A DNA stretch of 64,000 nt from Ferrimonas lipolytica (GTDB taxonomy: Bacteria; Pseudomonadota; Gammaproteobacteria; Enterobacterales; Shewanellaceae): positions 1,240,001 through 1,304,000 of the forward strand of contig NZ_CP051180.1 in the NCBI RefSeq assembly GCF_012295575.1. The letters are read 5' to 3'. Below the pieces are notes generated by a model. It was not told the origin of the DNA, ran no database searches, and saw nothing but the letters and a program-made list of their open reading frames with translations. This document shows, in pieces, positions 53,802 to 63,237 of this stretch. Position numbers and translations under genes: made by a program. Positions within the stretch are counted from its first letter, which is position 1, and each line of letters opens with the position of its first letter.

Positions 53802-54359
53802 ATGAAAAAGTCATCATTATCTAAGTCCATTACTCTAGCCACAGCGTTTAGTTTCGGCGCGTTGTTTACCATCGGCGCGGCTTACGCTAACGATGCCCCT
53901 GCAACCTCAACTACCGATAAGATTTCGCTGCTGCAAGCGGTGTCGTTGGCGCAGAGCAACACTGGTGCCACAGCGTTTGAGGTAGAACGCGAAAGCGAGA
54001 TGGGTCAGGCATTTTATGAGATTGAGCTGGTTGGCACCGAAGGACAAACCATCTACACCGCGATTCACAGTGAAACCGGCGAAGTACTGCTAACCAAAGA
54101 GCGTCGTAGTCGCAATAAGAAGCACCATAAAGGCAACGACGACCAGCTTGAAAATGCATTGTGGTTATCTGGTCTTAACCGCGGCTTGTACCTTTCGGTT
54201 GAGGATGTGGTGAAGCAAGCTCAAGCGCAGTATGACGCCACAGCTTACAGCATTGAGCTAGAAGATGAGGACGATGCCTTAATCTACGAAATCGAGTTGG
54301 TTAACGCCGCCGGCAAAGAGATTGAGGTCGAGATTAATGCCCACATTGCTGCCAAGTAA
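53802..54359 (+). CDS. Exported double-PepSY protein
   Basis: 185 residues. Signal peptide ending AAYAND. Two PepSY repeats: ISLLQAVSLAQSNTGATAFEV...FYEIELV and LSVEDVVKQAQAQYDATAYSI...IYEIELV. PepSY domains often inhibit proteases or sense metals in the periplasm. First gene of a unit with a two-component system, so probably an accessory or output of that system. Confidence 0.85.
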   Translation: MKKSSLSKSITLATAFSFGALFTIGAAYANDAPATSTTDKISLLQAVSLAQSNTGATAFEVERESEMGQAFYEIELVGTEGQTIYTAIHSETGEVLLTKERRSRNKKHHKGNDDQLENALWLSGLNRGLYLSVEDVVKQAQAQYDATAYSIELEDEDDALIYEIELVNAAGKEIEVEINAHIAAK

Positions 54360-54439
54360 TTACTACTAATGGCCGCCACGTTTAACCAATCAATAGCTAT
54401 TATGGGGAGGGGTAAGCCCCTCCTCAATGGAGTACCAAA

Positions 54440-54727
54440 ATGAGTTATTTACCCCTCTATAAAAATCTGTCGCAGCGATTGCAGCAGCACCTAAAGGCGA
54501 TAAAGCACAATGGTTTACCCGCTGTTGTTGGGTTACTGGCCTTTTCACTTTTCTTTGTTGTTGGACTGGTTACACTGGGCGCATGCCTGTTGGTTGGGCT
54601 GATTGTAGTCGCCTTCGACAAGTGGCAGCAGCGCCCAATCGATGCAACCGCTGAGCAACCTGATAAAGCCAACAGTGCAACCAACGACCATAGCCGCAGC
54701 AGCGACGAACCTGTCGCTGCCGTTTAG
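54440..54727 (+). CDS. Small membrane protein of the PepSY/two-component unit
   Basis: 95 residues. Helical N-terminus, hydrophobic region (about 30-60, GLLAFSLFFVVGLVTLGACL), polar tail. No known domain. Between the PepSY gene and the response-regulator gene, after a GGGGAGGGG-type hairpin at about 54403. Confidence 0.65.
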   Translation: MSYLPLYKNLSQRLQQHLKAIKHNGLPAVVGLLAFSLFFVVGLVTLGACLLVGLIVVAFDKWQQRPIDATAEQPDKANSATNDHSRSSDEPVAAV

Positions 54728-54782
54728 CCACACCGCAGTGCAGGCTCGGTTACCGCTACCAATTTGAGATAAAGAGAACAGC

Positions 54783-55478
54783 ATGCGCCTATTGTTGGTT
54801 GAAGACGATGTCAGCTTGAGCAGTTTTGTTGAGAAAGGGCTGCGTGAAGCAGGCCACCACGTTGATGTGACCGATAACGGCAAACATGCATTGGCGTTGT
54901 GCCTAACTGAACAGTTCGATGTTGCTATCGTTGACCGGATGCTACCGGGGCTGGACGGCCTGTCGTTGGTTAAAGCGATGCGTGCTGCCCAAGTGGGTAC
55001 TGCGGTACTGTTTCTTACCTCCCTTGGTGGCGTGGACGATCGGGTTGAAGGGTTGGAAGCCGGTGGTGACGATTACCTCACCAAACCGTTCGCTTTTTCT
55101 GAATTGTTGGCACGGGTCAGCGCGCTGTCACGCCGAGCCTCATTAACTTCAACCGAAACCAAGCCTGAATTGGCGGTTGCCGACCTGGTGCTCAATCTGT
55201 TTGAACATCGGGCAACGCGGCAGGGACAGGCGCTTGATCTGCAGCCCAAAGAGTTTCGGATTTTGGAACTGTTTATGCGTCACCCTGGCCGAGTGATAAC
55301 CCGCACCATGTTGTTGGAACACGTTTGGGACATCCACTTCGACCCACAAACCAGCGTGGTAGAAACGCACATTAGTCGTCTCCGCAATAAGCTTGAGAAG
55401 CCGTTTGGCGACAGCGTGATTCAAACCGTTCGTGGTGCAGGCTACAAATTGGAACTGCGCCCGAACGAGGACAAATAG
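54783..55478 (+). CDS. OmpR/PhoB-type response regulator
   Basis: 231 residues. Receiver domain with VEDD (N-terminal), VAIVDRMLPGLDG (phospho-Asp), TKPFAFSELLARV, then a winged helix DNA-binding domain (SRLRNKLEKPFG...TVRGAGYKLEL). The histidine kinase follows at once. Confidence 0.92.
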   Translation: MRLLLVEDDVSLSSFVEKGLREAGHHVDVTDNGKHALALCLTEQFDVAIVDRMLPGLDGLSLVKAMRAAQVGTAVLFLTSLGGVDDRVEGLEAGGDDYLTKPFAFSELLARVSALSRRASLTSTETKPELAVADLVLNLFEHRATRQGQALDLQPKEFRILELFMRHPGRVITRTMLLEHVWDIHFDPQTSVVETHISRLRNKLEKPFGDSVIQTVRGAGYKLELRPNEDK

Positions 55479-56687
55479 ATGCGTATTACAGAGGCTGTGA
55501 TTGCAGCGTTTGCTGCAGTCAGCTTGCGTTTGCAGCGCTATGTAAAGCTGCCGCAGTGGCTCCGCAGCTCAGCAACTCAGCAAGGGCTGATGTTTGTGTT
55601 GGTTTCCTTACTCAGTATTGTGCTGATGGCCAGCGCCAGCCTTGTTTACGTAGACTACGAGCTAGGGCAGCAAAACAAACAGATTGTAAAAGAATCGAAA
55701 AAGCTGGTGCGGGGCAAGCAGAGCAAGGTCGACGACGACCCTATTGAGGACGACGAGATCCTTGCGGTGTTAACGACCGCATTTGTTCTTTCTGGGGTGC
55801 TGGTAACCCTGTTTACTGCTGCCATTGTGGTGGCGGTTACACGCCGGAGTCAGCGCCGCATTAGTCGTATCGAACAGGTACTCGCAGCTGCTGCTGATGG
55901 TGATTTATCCCAGCGCACTGGCGAGCAAAACTCCCACAATGATCTAGCACGGATAGCCGTGGCAACCGACGAGATGCTATCACGCTTGCAAGGTTCAGTT
56001 GCCGCCATGAGTGATATCTCCGCGAACATCGCCCATGAGCTCAAAACGCCAATTACCCGGCTACAACATCAGTTGATTACCTTAAAGCTGGACGCGCAGA
56101 ACAACTGCGGTTCGGAACAGTTGGTTGACGATCTGGAGTTAGCGTTGATTGAATCGCAACGGCTAGCGGCTATCTTTGATGCGCTGTTGCGGATAAGTCA
56201 AATTGAGTCTGGTGCTCGGCGCAGTCGCTTTAGCGAGATAGACATCAACAAGGTTGTTGCTACCGTTGCCGAAATCTACACCGACGTTGCCGAAGATGCG
56301 GGGATGGAGCTTAGTGTCGATAGCACTGCTACACCGTTGCTGCTCAATGGCGACCGAGAACTGCTTACCCAGCAGCTTGCTAACTTAATTGAAAACGCAC
56401 TGCGTTATTGCTCGGCGGGAGCCAAGATCAACTTAACTAGTGGTTATGATAGCTCAACAGGAACGGTGATATTGCAAGTAGCCGACAACGGCCCGGGTAT
56501 TACTGATACGGAGAAAGAGCGGGTGTTCGAACGCCTCTATCGGGTTAATAAAAGCCGTACCGATGGCGGTTTGGGAATTGGCCTGTCGTTGGCTAAGGCG
56601 GTGGCAGGTTTGCATCATGGCGAAATCACACTGGCAGACAATCACCCGGGGTTGCGGGTAACCATCATGTTGCCAAGCACCGGCTAG
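55479..56687 (+). CDS. Sensor histidine kinase
   Basis: 402 residues. Two TM helices (about 38-58, and 91-115) with a short, unusually Lys/Asp-rich loop between them (KESKKLVRGKQSKVDDDPIE). HAMP, H-box IAHELKTPITRLQHQL, N-box LIENALRYC, G-boxes DNGPGI and GGLGIGLSLAK. Starts directly after the response-regulator stop codon. Confidence 0.92.
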   Translation: MRITEAVIAAFAAVSLRLQRYVKLPQWLRSSATQQGLMFVLVSLLSIVLMASASLVYVDYELGQQNKQIVKESKKLVRGKQSKVDDDPIEDDEILAVLTTAFVLSGVLVTLFTAAIVVAVTRRSQRRISRIEQVLAAAADGDLSQRTGEQNSHNDLARIAVATDEMLSRLQGSVAAMSDISANIAHELKTPITRLQHQLITLKLDAQNNCGSEQLVDDLELALIESQRLAAIFDALLRISQIESGARRSRFSEIDINKVVATVAEIYTDVAEDAGMELSVDSTATPLLLNGDRELLTQQLANLIENALRYCSAGAKINLTSGYDSSTGTVILQVADNGPGITDTEKERVFERLYRVNKSRTDGGLGIGLSLAKAVAGLHHGEITLADNHPGLRVTIMLPSTG

Positions 56688-56740
56688 CGCGAGGCGCTTT
56701 CATTGGTCGCGTCTATAACAAGACAATACCGTGGGTGCCA

Positions 56741-57685
56741 TTAACCATTGAGTAGTAATGCGCTAGGTTCAATCATTTTTTGCTGCAGCAGTTGCTGTAA
56801 AATCGATTCGGTTTTAGCACGGAACAGTTGCCGTAACTCTCGCACCGCAGGGGTAATGGTTTGTCTGCTCGGACAGATCAACCACAGCTCGGTGGCGCTA
56901 GGTTGGTAGTTTTGCATTACTGGCACGACCCGACCTGCTAACAGATCCGTCGACATATCTAGGCAGGATTTAACCGCGATCCCTTTACCGCCAACACACC
57001 AACGTCTAACCAGATCACCATCGTTGGAGGCGCGATTGCCTGTGAGACGAACCTTTTGTTGCTGCTTTCCCTGATTGAACGTCCACACATCTTGCAGTGT
57101 GTCGTGAAGCTGGTAGAACAAGCCATTGTGACTGGCTAACTCATCGGGATTGGTTGGTTCACCAAATTGCTTAATATAGGCGGGGCTGGCACATAACAGC
57201 CGTGGCACGTTACAGATTTTGAAGCCAAACATATTGGAGTCCGTCGGTGAGCCGTAGCGTAATGCCACGTCAACCGCATCGCGATAAAAGTCGAGATTAC
57301 TGTCGCTGATAACGCTGCGAAGGGACACCTTTGGGTAAGTATCCATAAATTCATCTAGCCACGGCGTAACAAGGTGGCGGCCAAGATCCGATGACGTTGA
57401 GATGCGCAGCTCACCATCGATAATATCGAGATCAGCGCGAATATTTAGCTTTGCTTGTTCGAGCACCTTTAGGGCTTGTTCGCACTGGGGCAGGTATCGC
57501 TCGCCAGCACTAGATACCCGCAGATGACGAGTGGTTCGTACAAACAGCTCTGCACCTAAATACGCTTCTACCCGTTTTACCGCCGCGCTGGCGGTAGCGG
57601 TTCGCATATCTAAGTTGGTCGCCGCGGCAGTGATGCTGCGAAATTCAGCAACCTTTAGAACCACTATTAGATCTTCCAGCAACAT
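56741..57685 (-). CDS. LysR-family transcriptional regulator
   Basis: 314 residues. N-terminal helix-turn-helix ITAAATNLDMRTATASAAVKRVE, then GAELFVRTTRHLRVSSAGE, and a substrate-binding domain. Target unknown; no divergent gene. Similar to the CrgA/DhlR-like group. Confidence 0.88.
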   Translation of the reverse strand: MLLEDLIVVLKVAEFRSITAAATNLDMRTATASAAVKRVEAYLGAELFVRTTRHLRVSSAGERYLPQCEQALKVLEQAKLNIRADLDIIDGELRISTSSDLGRHLVTPWLDEFMDTYPKVSLRSVISDSNLDFYRDAVDVALRYGSPTDSNMFGFKICNVPRLLCASPAYIKQFGEPTNPDELASHNGLFYQLHDTLQDVWTFNQGKQQQKVRLTGNRASNDGDLVRRWCVGGKGIAVKSCLDMSTDLLAGRVVPVMQNYQPSATELWLICPSRQTITPAVRELRQLFRAKTESILQQLLQQKMIEPSALLLNG

Positions 57686-57780
57686 AATTAGTGCTCTTTT
57701 ATTTGATAATTAATCAAATATAACACTGTTTTTGATAGCAGGCTGGCGGCGTATATCGCCGCTAAGGTTTAGCTTAATTG

Positions 57781-57993
57781 GGCTGTGTCGTAGTTAGCTG
57801 TTGAAGTTTATCTTAAGCCTTCGCCCCCTTGGACTCTCCCTTTGCCGTAGGCCGCAGTCTAAAGCGCTTCGCTGAACTGCTCCAATGCGGCACATGATCA
57901 ATAGCGGTAGTGCTTTACCCTTATATCGCGACTCGTCTAGCCAGTGCTTTAACTGTATTAGAAAGAACAACAACACTTAGTTGGTACACAGCC
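57781..57993 (+). repeat. MITE-like element, copy 7 (213 bp, perfect target duplication)
   Basis: Begins GGCTGTGTCGTAG and ends TTGGTACACAGCC. Both flanks are CTTAATTG, a perfect 8-bp duplication. The right copy contains the stop codon of napB. About 80 bp of the left half is missing, including the segment with GCGACGGCACATTC. Confidence 0.92.
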
Positions 57994-57994
57994 C

Positions 57995-58447
57995 TTAATT
58001 GGGGTAACCCGGGGCACTGAAGCTATTACCAACCATAGGTTCGATGTTGTCAGCTTGGCCAACATGGCACTGCACGCAGAAGTAGTAGTGCGGATCTAGC
58101 TCGCCATTATCAAGCCGATGGGAGCTGTGGGTTACCGGTACATCGGCTTTGGCATTGATACCATGACAACTTTGGCAGGTGTTACGCTTGGCGCTGATCT
58201 GGTAATTCGGCTTATGCGGATTTAATGGTGGTTGATTCTCGAAAGCCCGTGGCAGGGTATGACCTTTATTGGGGTAGTTTGCCATCGGTAGCGACGGTGA
58301 TGGATCCGCTACTGCTGTTGGGCCGCGCTGGGAGTAGACCGGTTCAATCGATTCTGGCGGATGAAATGGGTCCACGGCATTGGGGTTGTTGCAACCCAAT
58401 AGCAACAAGCTGGCGGCCACAGCTGAGGTTAACGTTAATCGCTGCAT
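57995..58447 (-). CDS. napB: NapB, dihaem cytochrome of periplasmic nitrate reductase
   Basis: 150 residues from ATG 58447, overlapping the napA stop as TAATG. Two CxxCH motifs (CQSCH, CVQCH), with HSSHRLD and HKPNYQ as further haem ligands. The leader has a lipobox (LLLLGC), so it may be lipid-anchored, which is unusual for NapB. The stop lies in the target duplication of a repeat element. Confidence 0.9.
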   Translation of the reverse strand: MQRLTLTSAVAASLLLLGCNNPNAVDPFHPPESIEPVYSQRGPTAVADPSPSLPMANYPNKGHTLPRAFENQPPLNPHKPNYQISAKRNTCQSCHGINAKADVPVTHSSHRLDNGELDPHYYFCVQCHVGQADNIEPMVGNSFSAPGYPN

Positions 58448-60915
58448 TAGGCTTTCCTCACGTTGACGGCACACTTTTTAAAATCGGTTTCCTTGGCGAT
58501 CGGATCGGTGGCATCCAGTAACAGCTTGTTGACTAACTGGGTCGCATCGAAGAACGGGATAAACACCAGTCCTTGCGGCGGCTTATTTCGACCCTTAGTA
58601 CTGATATGGCTACGAATACTGCCGCGGCGACTGGTAATAATTACCTCATCGCCATGTTTTAGCTTGCGATCTTTGGCGTCGGCTTTGCTCATATAGAGCA
58701 GGGCGTTTGGCATCGCTTTGCGCAGTTCTGGCACCCGTCCGGTCATGGTGGCGGTGTGCCAATGCTCTAACACGCGGCCGGTTTGTAGCCATAAATCGTA
58801 TTCTTTATCTGGTTCCTCCGCCGCGGGTTCATAGGGGTTGGCAATGATCAACGCTTTATGATCCCCTTGGCCGTAAAAGTCGAACTCAGCTTTGGCATAA
58901 GGATCATCAGCGTTGGTGTAGCGCCAACGAGTTTCGCGACCGTCGACCACTGGCCAGCGTTTACCGCGATTTTCATGGTAATTATCGAACTTATCCAGAT
59001 CGTGGCCATGGCCTCGACCAAAGCTGGCGTACTCTTCAAATAATCCTTTTTGCACATAGAAACCGCAATGATCGGCTTCGTCGTTAAGAGGCGACTTACA
59101 CTGGGAGCGTGGATATTGATCGATGGTGCCATTAGCAAACAGCACTTGGTAAAGGGTTTTGCCTTTATGCTCTGGCTGCTTAGCGAGTAATTCTGGCGGC
59201 CATGCTTCGTCGGTGGTGAAGCGTTTGGAAAACTCCATTAGCTGCCATAGATCGGATTTAGCCCCTCGCGGTGCGTTAACCATCTGGTGCCAAAAGTGGG
59301 TACGGCGCTCGGCGTTGCCCACGCCGCCCTCTTTTTCTACCCACATTGCTGTTGGCAACACCAGATCAGCAACCATCGCGGTAACTGTTGGGTAGGGATC
59401 GGAGACCACAATGAAGTTGTCGGGATTGAGGTAGCCTGGTAGGGCTTCGTCGTTAGTATTCGGCCCTGCTTGCATGTTGTTATTGCACTGGATCCAATAG
59501 ACATTGAGTTTACTGTCTTTGAGCATGCGGGTTTGCAACACCGCGTGATAGCCGGGCTTAGCATCAATGGTGCCAGCAGGTACATTCCATGTTTTTTCAC
59601 ATTTGGCTCGGTGCGCTTCGTTGGTGACAACCATGTCAGCGGGTAAGCGGTGAGCAAAGGTACCAACTTCGCGGGCGGTACCACAGGCTGAGGGCTGGCC
59701 GGTAAGTGAGAACGGTGAGTTGCCAGGTTGCGATATCTTGCCGGTGAGCAGATGGAGGTTGTAGACCGAATTATTGGCCCAGACACCACGGACGTGTTGA
59801 TTGAAGCCCATGCACCATAGGCTCATCACCTTGCGATCTGGATCGGCATAGGCCCGAGCTAACTGCTCCAGTGCTTGTTTGGGTACACCAGAGATTTCAT
59901 GGGCATAGTCGAGGGTGTAACCGGCCATCTGTTTGCGGTATGCGGCGAAATTAATATACGACATTTCGCCACTGCCGGGATTTTTGGCCGCTTGCTCACG
60001 GGGATCCTCCGGCCGTAAGCCATAACCAATATCGGTGGCTGTGGTTTTAAAAGCGGTATGCTTTTCAATAAAATCGACGTTTACTGCGTCATTTTCAATG
60101 ATGTAGTTGGCGATGTAGTTAAGGATCACCAAATCCGATTGCGGCTTCATTACCATGTTGTTGTCGTTAAGATCGAAGCTGCGGTTGGTGTAGGTGGACA
60201 ACACATGCACCCGCCCATTGGGGTTGCTGAGGTGGCGGGCAACTAAACGTTGCCATAGCACAGGGTGCATTTCGGCGGCGTTTGATCCCGACAGCACAAA
60301 ATCATCGGCGTGTTCAAAATCGTCGTAACAGCCCATTGGTTCATCGATGCCAAACGAGCGCAGCAGGCCAACGGCAGCCGAGGCCATACAATGACGCGCA
60401 TTGGGTTCTAAGTTATTTGAGCGAAAGCCCGCTTTCATCAGCTTCAAGGCCGCGTAACCTTCCCAAATAGTCCACTGGCCAGAACCAAACATGCCGACTG
60501 AGCTTGGGCCTTTGGTTTTTAGTGCAGTCTTCCATTTGTCGGCCATCACATCGAAGGCGGTGTCCCAATCTACTGGTGTTAGCTCGCCAGACTTGTCGAA
60601 CTGACCATCTTTCATCCGCAAAAGTGGTTGGGTTAAGCGATCGTTGCCGTACATGATTTTTGGCAAAAAATAGCCTTTGATGCAGTTTCTGCCTTGGTTA
60701 ACCGGTGAGTGGGGATCGGCTTTGGTAGCGACAACCTTGTCGTTGTGGGTACCAACTAATACCGAGCAACCAACGCCACAAAAGCGGCAAGGTGCTTTTT
60801 GCCATTTCATTGCGCTGGGAGCTTGTGCAGCTGCACTGGGAAGGGAGATGCCAACAACGGATGCGGCGGCGGCAGCGGCATTGGCTTTGAGAAACTGACG
60901 GCGATCAATGCTCAT
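58447..60915 (-). CDS. napA: NapA, periplasmic nitrate reductase catalytic subunit
   Basis: Reduces nitrate to nitrite in the periplasm. 822 residues from ATG 60915 (GAGG upstream). Twin-arginine signal (DRRQFLK), [4Fe-4S] motif CRFCGVGC, Mo-bis-MGD ligand in [10 protein letters not shown], and the C-terminal dinucleotide-binding domain ([20 protein letters not shown]). NapD, the Tat chaperone, is encoded immediately upstream. There is no napC, napGH or napF in the window. Confidence 0.96.
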   Translation of the reverse strand: MSIDRRQFLKANAAAAAASVVGISLPSAAAQAPSAMKWQKAPCRFCGVGCSVLVGTHNDKVVATKADPHSPVNQGRNCIKGYFLPKIMYGNDRLTQPLLRMKDGQFDKSGELTPVDWDTAFDVMADKWKTALKTKGPSSVGMFGSGQWTIWEGYAALKLMKAGFRSNNLEPNARHCMASAAVGLLRSFGIDEPMGCYDDFEHADDFVLSGSNAAEMHPVLWQRLVARHLSNPNGRVHVLSTYTNRSFDLNDNNMVMKPQSDLVILNYIANYIIENDAVNVDFIEKHTAFKTTATDIGYGLRPEDPREQAAKNPGSGEMSYINFAAYRKQMAGYTLDYAHEISGVPKQALEQLARAYADPDRKVMSLWCMGFNQHVRGVWANNSVYNLHLLTGKISQPGNSPFSLTGQPSACGTAREVGTFAHRLPADMVVTNEAHRAKCEKTWNVPAGTIDAKPGYHAVLQTRMLKDSKLNVYWIQCNNNMQAGPNTNDEALPGYLNPDNFIVVSDPYPTVTAMVADLVLPTAMWVEKEGGVGNAERRTHFWHQMVNAPRGAKSDLWQLMEFSKRFTTDEAWPPELLAKQPEHKGKTLYQVLFANGTIDQYPRSQCKSPLNDEADHCGFYVQKGLFEEYASFGRGHGHDLDKFDNYHENRGKRWPVVDGRETRWRYTNADDPYAKAEFDFYGQGDHKALIIANPYEPAAEEPDKEYDLWLQTGRVLEHWHTATMTGRVPELRKAMPNALLYMSKADAKDRKLKHGDEVIITSRRGSIRSHISTKGRNKPPQGLVFIPFFDATQLVNKLLLDATDPIAKETDFKKCAVNVRKA

Positions 60916-60930
60916 TAATGTCCTCACAGG

Positions 60931-61164
60931 TTATTTCAACGGCTCAATATGGTGGCTAACTAAACTGACTGAAAGAACACCGGGTATGGTGTGAAGCGAC
61001 TCAATGCCAGGGTGATGACCTTCGCCTTCAAGCGTAATCACCAATTGACCATCAATAGATTCGGCATGGACTTCAGCTCCTTCAATGGAGTGGAGGTATT
61101 GCAACACCGAGTCACGTTGATCTGGCTGCAGTTGCAGGATCAGGCTAGTGACGTGGTACTCCAT
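60931..61164 (-). CDS. napD: NapD, NapA maturation chaperone
   Basis: 77 residues from ATG 61164 (GAGG upstream). Ferredoxin-like fold protein that binds the NapA twin-arginine signal. Sequence pattern EYHVTSLILQLQPD and PGVLSVSLVSHHIE fits NapD. First gene of napDAB; ends 15 bp before napA. Confidence 0.9.
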   Translation of the reverse strand: MEYHVTSLILQLQPDQRDSVLQYLHSIEGAEVHAESIDGQLVITLEGEGHHPGIESLHTIPGVLSVSLVSHHIEPLK

Positions 61165-61315
61165 AATCGACCTCAATTCACGTGTTTAGCTCTAAGTGTA
61201 GAATGACTATTCGAATATGGTTTGGTGAGTTGAGGCCGCTTAAACAACTGCGGCCATAGCAGTTGAAACGCGGCGGAATGATAAAAGGATCGTGATTACC
61301 GCTGCAGATAACAAA

Positions 61316-61337
61316 AACGCCGGCAATGGCCGGCGTT
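61316..61337 (-). terminator. Terminator of the tus operon
   Basis: AACGCCGGC / GCCGGCGTT; on the minus strand followed by TTTTTG. Confidence 0.85.
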
Positions 61338-61352
61338 TGGATGAAGTTGCGA

Positions 61353-61679
61353 TTAGATGCAACGAGCGGGTTTGGGTAACCCGGCGATCTTGGTCGCTTG
61401 CTTAGCTGGGCCCTTAGGGAACAGCTTGTACAGGTACTTACTGTTGCCTTTGTCTTCGCCTAGCTTTTGGCCGATGGCTTTTACCAGCACTCGGATGGCG
61501 GGGCTGGTATTAAACTCGAGGTAAAACTCTCTAACAAAGTTTACTACTTCCCAGTGTGCTGGAGATAACTCAATGTTTTCCTCAGCGGCCAATATCGGCG
61601 CCATTGCTTCGACCCACTGACTGCTATCTAGCAGGTAGCCCTGCTTGTCTGTTGCGAACTCTTCGCCGTTAAAGATCAT
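61353..61679 (-). CDS. tusE: TusE, sulfur relay protein (DsrC-like)
   Basis: 108 residues. Accepts sulfur from TusBCD and passes it to MnmA for 2-thiouridine in tRNA. It ends GLPKPARCI, with the conserved penultimate Cys. [17 protein letters not shown] and [15 protein letters not shown] fit the DsrC fold. Last gene of the operon. Confidence 0.95.
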   Translation of the reverse strand: MIFNGEEFATDKQGYLLDSSQWVEAMAPILAAEENIELSPAHWEVVNFVREFYLEFNTSPAIRVLVKAIGQKLGEDKGNSKYLYKLFPKGPAKQATKIAGLPKPARCI

Positions 61680-61683
61680 TGTT

Positions 61684-61989
61684 TCACCATGCTACTTGTT
61701 GCTGGGTGTTCAACGTTAGTTGAACAAATTGGGAATAGTCGATGATGGTCGCGTTTACATTAGGCGCAATAGTGACACCGCGTGCGACCAGATCATCATT
61801 TAAAATATAGAGCTGCAGCTGGTTAAGGCTGTCGCTGAATCGAGGCTGTTGCGCCATCAATACTGCATCTTGCAGCAGTAATACTGGGTCGCCATTATTA
61901 CGGTAGCGCAGCTGCTGCATCAATGCGTCGGGGTTAGCGCAGATCTGACTTAACGTATGCAGTGTTGGCAAGCTAGCTAAGGAACTCAA
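61684..61989 (-). CDS. tusB: TusB, sulfur relay subunit (DsrH-like)
   Basis: 101 residues. The best start is TTG 61989, overlapping the tusC stop as TTGA with GAGGTG upstream; the family's usual N-terminus (MLHTLS) corresponds to LHTLSQ at residue 10. Core [16 protein letters not shown]. Part of the TusBCD hexamer. Confidence 0.88.
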   Translation of the reverse strand: MSSLASLPTLHTLSQICANPDALMQQLRYRNNGDPVLLLQDAVLMAQQPRFSDSLNQLQLYILNDDLVARGVTIAPNVNATIIDYSQFVQLTLNTQQQVAW

Positions 61990-62351
61990 AATGTTAGCAC
62001 CTCTTTACTGTGACCAAGCAGCGCAGCGATTTCGCTTGGCGCTACAATGGTGGCGTCGACAATTAACTGGTCGGCGCTAATGCCACGCTCTTGCAATGAC
62101 TGCTGACAGACCAAAATAGTATCGACGTCGTACATCGGCAGAGCCTTGAAGGTAACAATGTGGTTTTTGCTGGCAACGGTTTCAGGTTGTTGGTTGGCCA
62201 GCAGTTGGTAGACACCATCACCGACAAAGGCAGCGGCGCTAACCACGTCGTAACTGGCGTTTAATAGCAACAGATCCAGTCCTTCACGGCCACTGACACT
62301 GCCATGGGGTGCGCGCTGAAATAACACCGTCAGTTGAGTTGAATTAGCCAA
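61986..62351 (-). CDS. tusC: TusC, sulfur relay subunit (DsrF-like)
   Basis: 121 residues. LLFQRAPHGS is represented here by VLFQRAPHGSVSGREGLD; core ALPMYDVDTILVCQQSL. Overlaps tusD by 8 bp and tusB by 4 bp, so tightly coupled. Confidence 0.92.
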   Translation of the reverse strand: MANSTQLTVLFQRAPHGSVSGREGLDLLLLNASYDVVSAAAFVGDGVYQLLANQQPETVASKNHIVTFKALPMYDVDTILVCQQSLQERGISADQLIVDATIVAPSEIAALLGHSKEVLTF

Positions 62352-62733
62352 ATTGCACCACCCGATCCGCGTCTGCAGCTGCGGTTACGTATTCACCTAA
62401 ACCACCAAGGCTAAAAGGCGATGCCACATTACCGCCGCTGGCATCAATATCCGCTGCTGCTTGATCATCAACTACACCGCGCCGAAGCGCCGCAGACACA
62501 CAGCAAACCAACTCAACCCCTTGCTGGTTAAGCTGCTGCCATGCACTACCCATGTTGAACTCATCGCTGGCGGGCGAGAGCAAGGCAGAAGCGTTGTGGA
62601 TGCCGTCTTGATAAAAGAACACTTGCCGCAACTGGTGACCGGCAGCAATTGCTGCTTGGCAAAAACGCAGTGCCGAATAGGCATGCTGACTGCCATAGGC
62701 TGGCCCGTTTACAAAAACTACAAATTGACTCAT
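62344..62733 (-). CDS. tusD: TusD, sulfur-accepting subunit (DsrE-like)
   Basis: 129 residues. FVVFVNGPAYGSQHAYSALRF at the N-terminus and the sulfur-carrying Cys in ELVCCVSAALRRG. First gene of tusDCBE. Confidence 0.94.
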   Translation of the reverse strand: MSQFVVFVNGPAYGSQHAYSALRFCQAAIAAGHQLRQVFFYQDGIHNASALLSPASDEFNMGSAWQQLNQQGVELVCCVSAALRRGVVDDQAAADIDASGGNVASPFSLGGLGEYVTAAADADRVVQFG

Positions 62734-62911
62734 TGAGATTCAAAACCGGTAAAACATAAATATGTTGTTGGTACCACATATGGCGGCCAACTCTACTGCC
62801 ACAAATGTAGCTTAAGTGGCTATGTGGCCATGCCAACGGGGCCGCAATAAGGCTGGTAACAGTACTTATTACGCTCGTCTTCAACAACTAATGTTGGATA
62901 GACATAAAAAG

Positions 62912-63190
62912 GGCTGTGTCGTAGTTAGCTGTTGAAATTTATCTTAAGCCTTCGGCTTCACCGATTTCGGTGCTTTTAGGGGAGGATGTCGCGGTGGCGA
63001 CGGCATCCCAAGGGGAGCTTCGCCCCCTTTGGAATCCCCCTTGCCTTAGGTCGCAGTCCAAAACGCTTCGCTGAACGGCTCTAATGCGGCAGAAGATCAA
63101 TAGCGGTAGTGCTTTACCCTTGGTATCGCGACTCGCCTAGCCAGTGCTTTAACAGCACTGGAAAGAACAACACTTAATTGGTACACAGCC
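62912..63190 (+). repeat. MITE-like element, copy 8 (279 bp)
   Basis: Begins GGCTGTGTCGTAG and ends TTGGTACACAGCC. Flanks ataaaaag and taaaaaag agree at 6 of 8 positions. It abuts the T-run of the yccA terminator and lies upstream of tusDCBE. Confidence 0.88.
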
Positions 63191-63191
63191 T

Positions 63192-63215
63192 AAAAAAGGC
63201 CCCTAATGGGGCCTT
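63192..63215 (-). terminator. Terminator of yccA
   Basis: Stem AAGGCCCC-TAAT-GGGGCCTT; the minus strand continues into TTTTTT. Confidence 0.88.
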
Positions 63216-63237
63216 ATTGTACCTGATTTTTCAGGTC

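Noticed and set aside
57794-57976. ORF inside MITE copy 7 (similar frames in copies 4 and 5)
   Set aside because: The frame is not kept among copies, which differ by deletions, so it is not a conserved protein.
61230-61300. Possible ninth, very degraded MITE copy
   Set aside because: Only a few words (GCGGCCATAG, GCGGCGGAATGAT) recall the family and no ends are visible.
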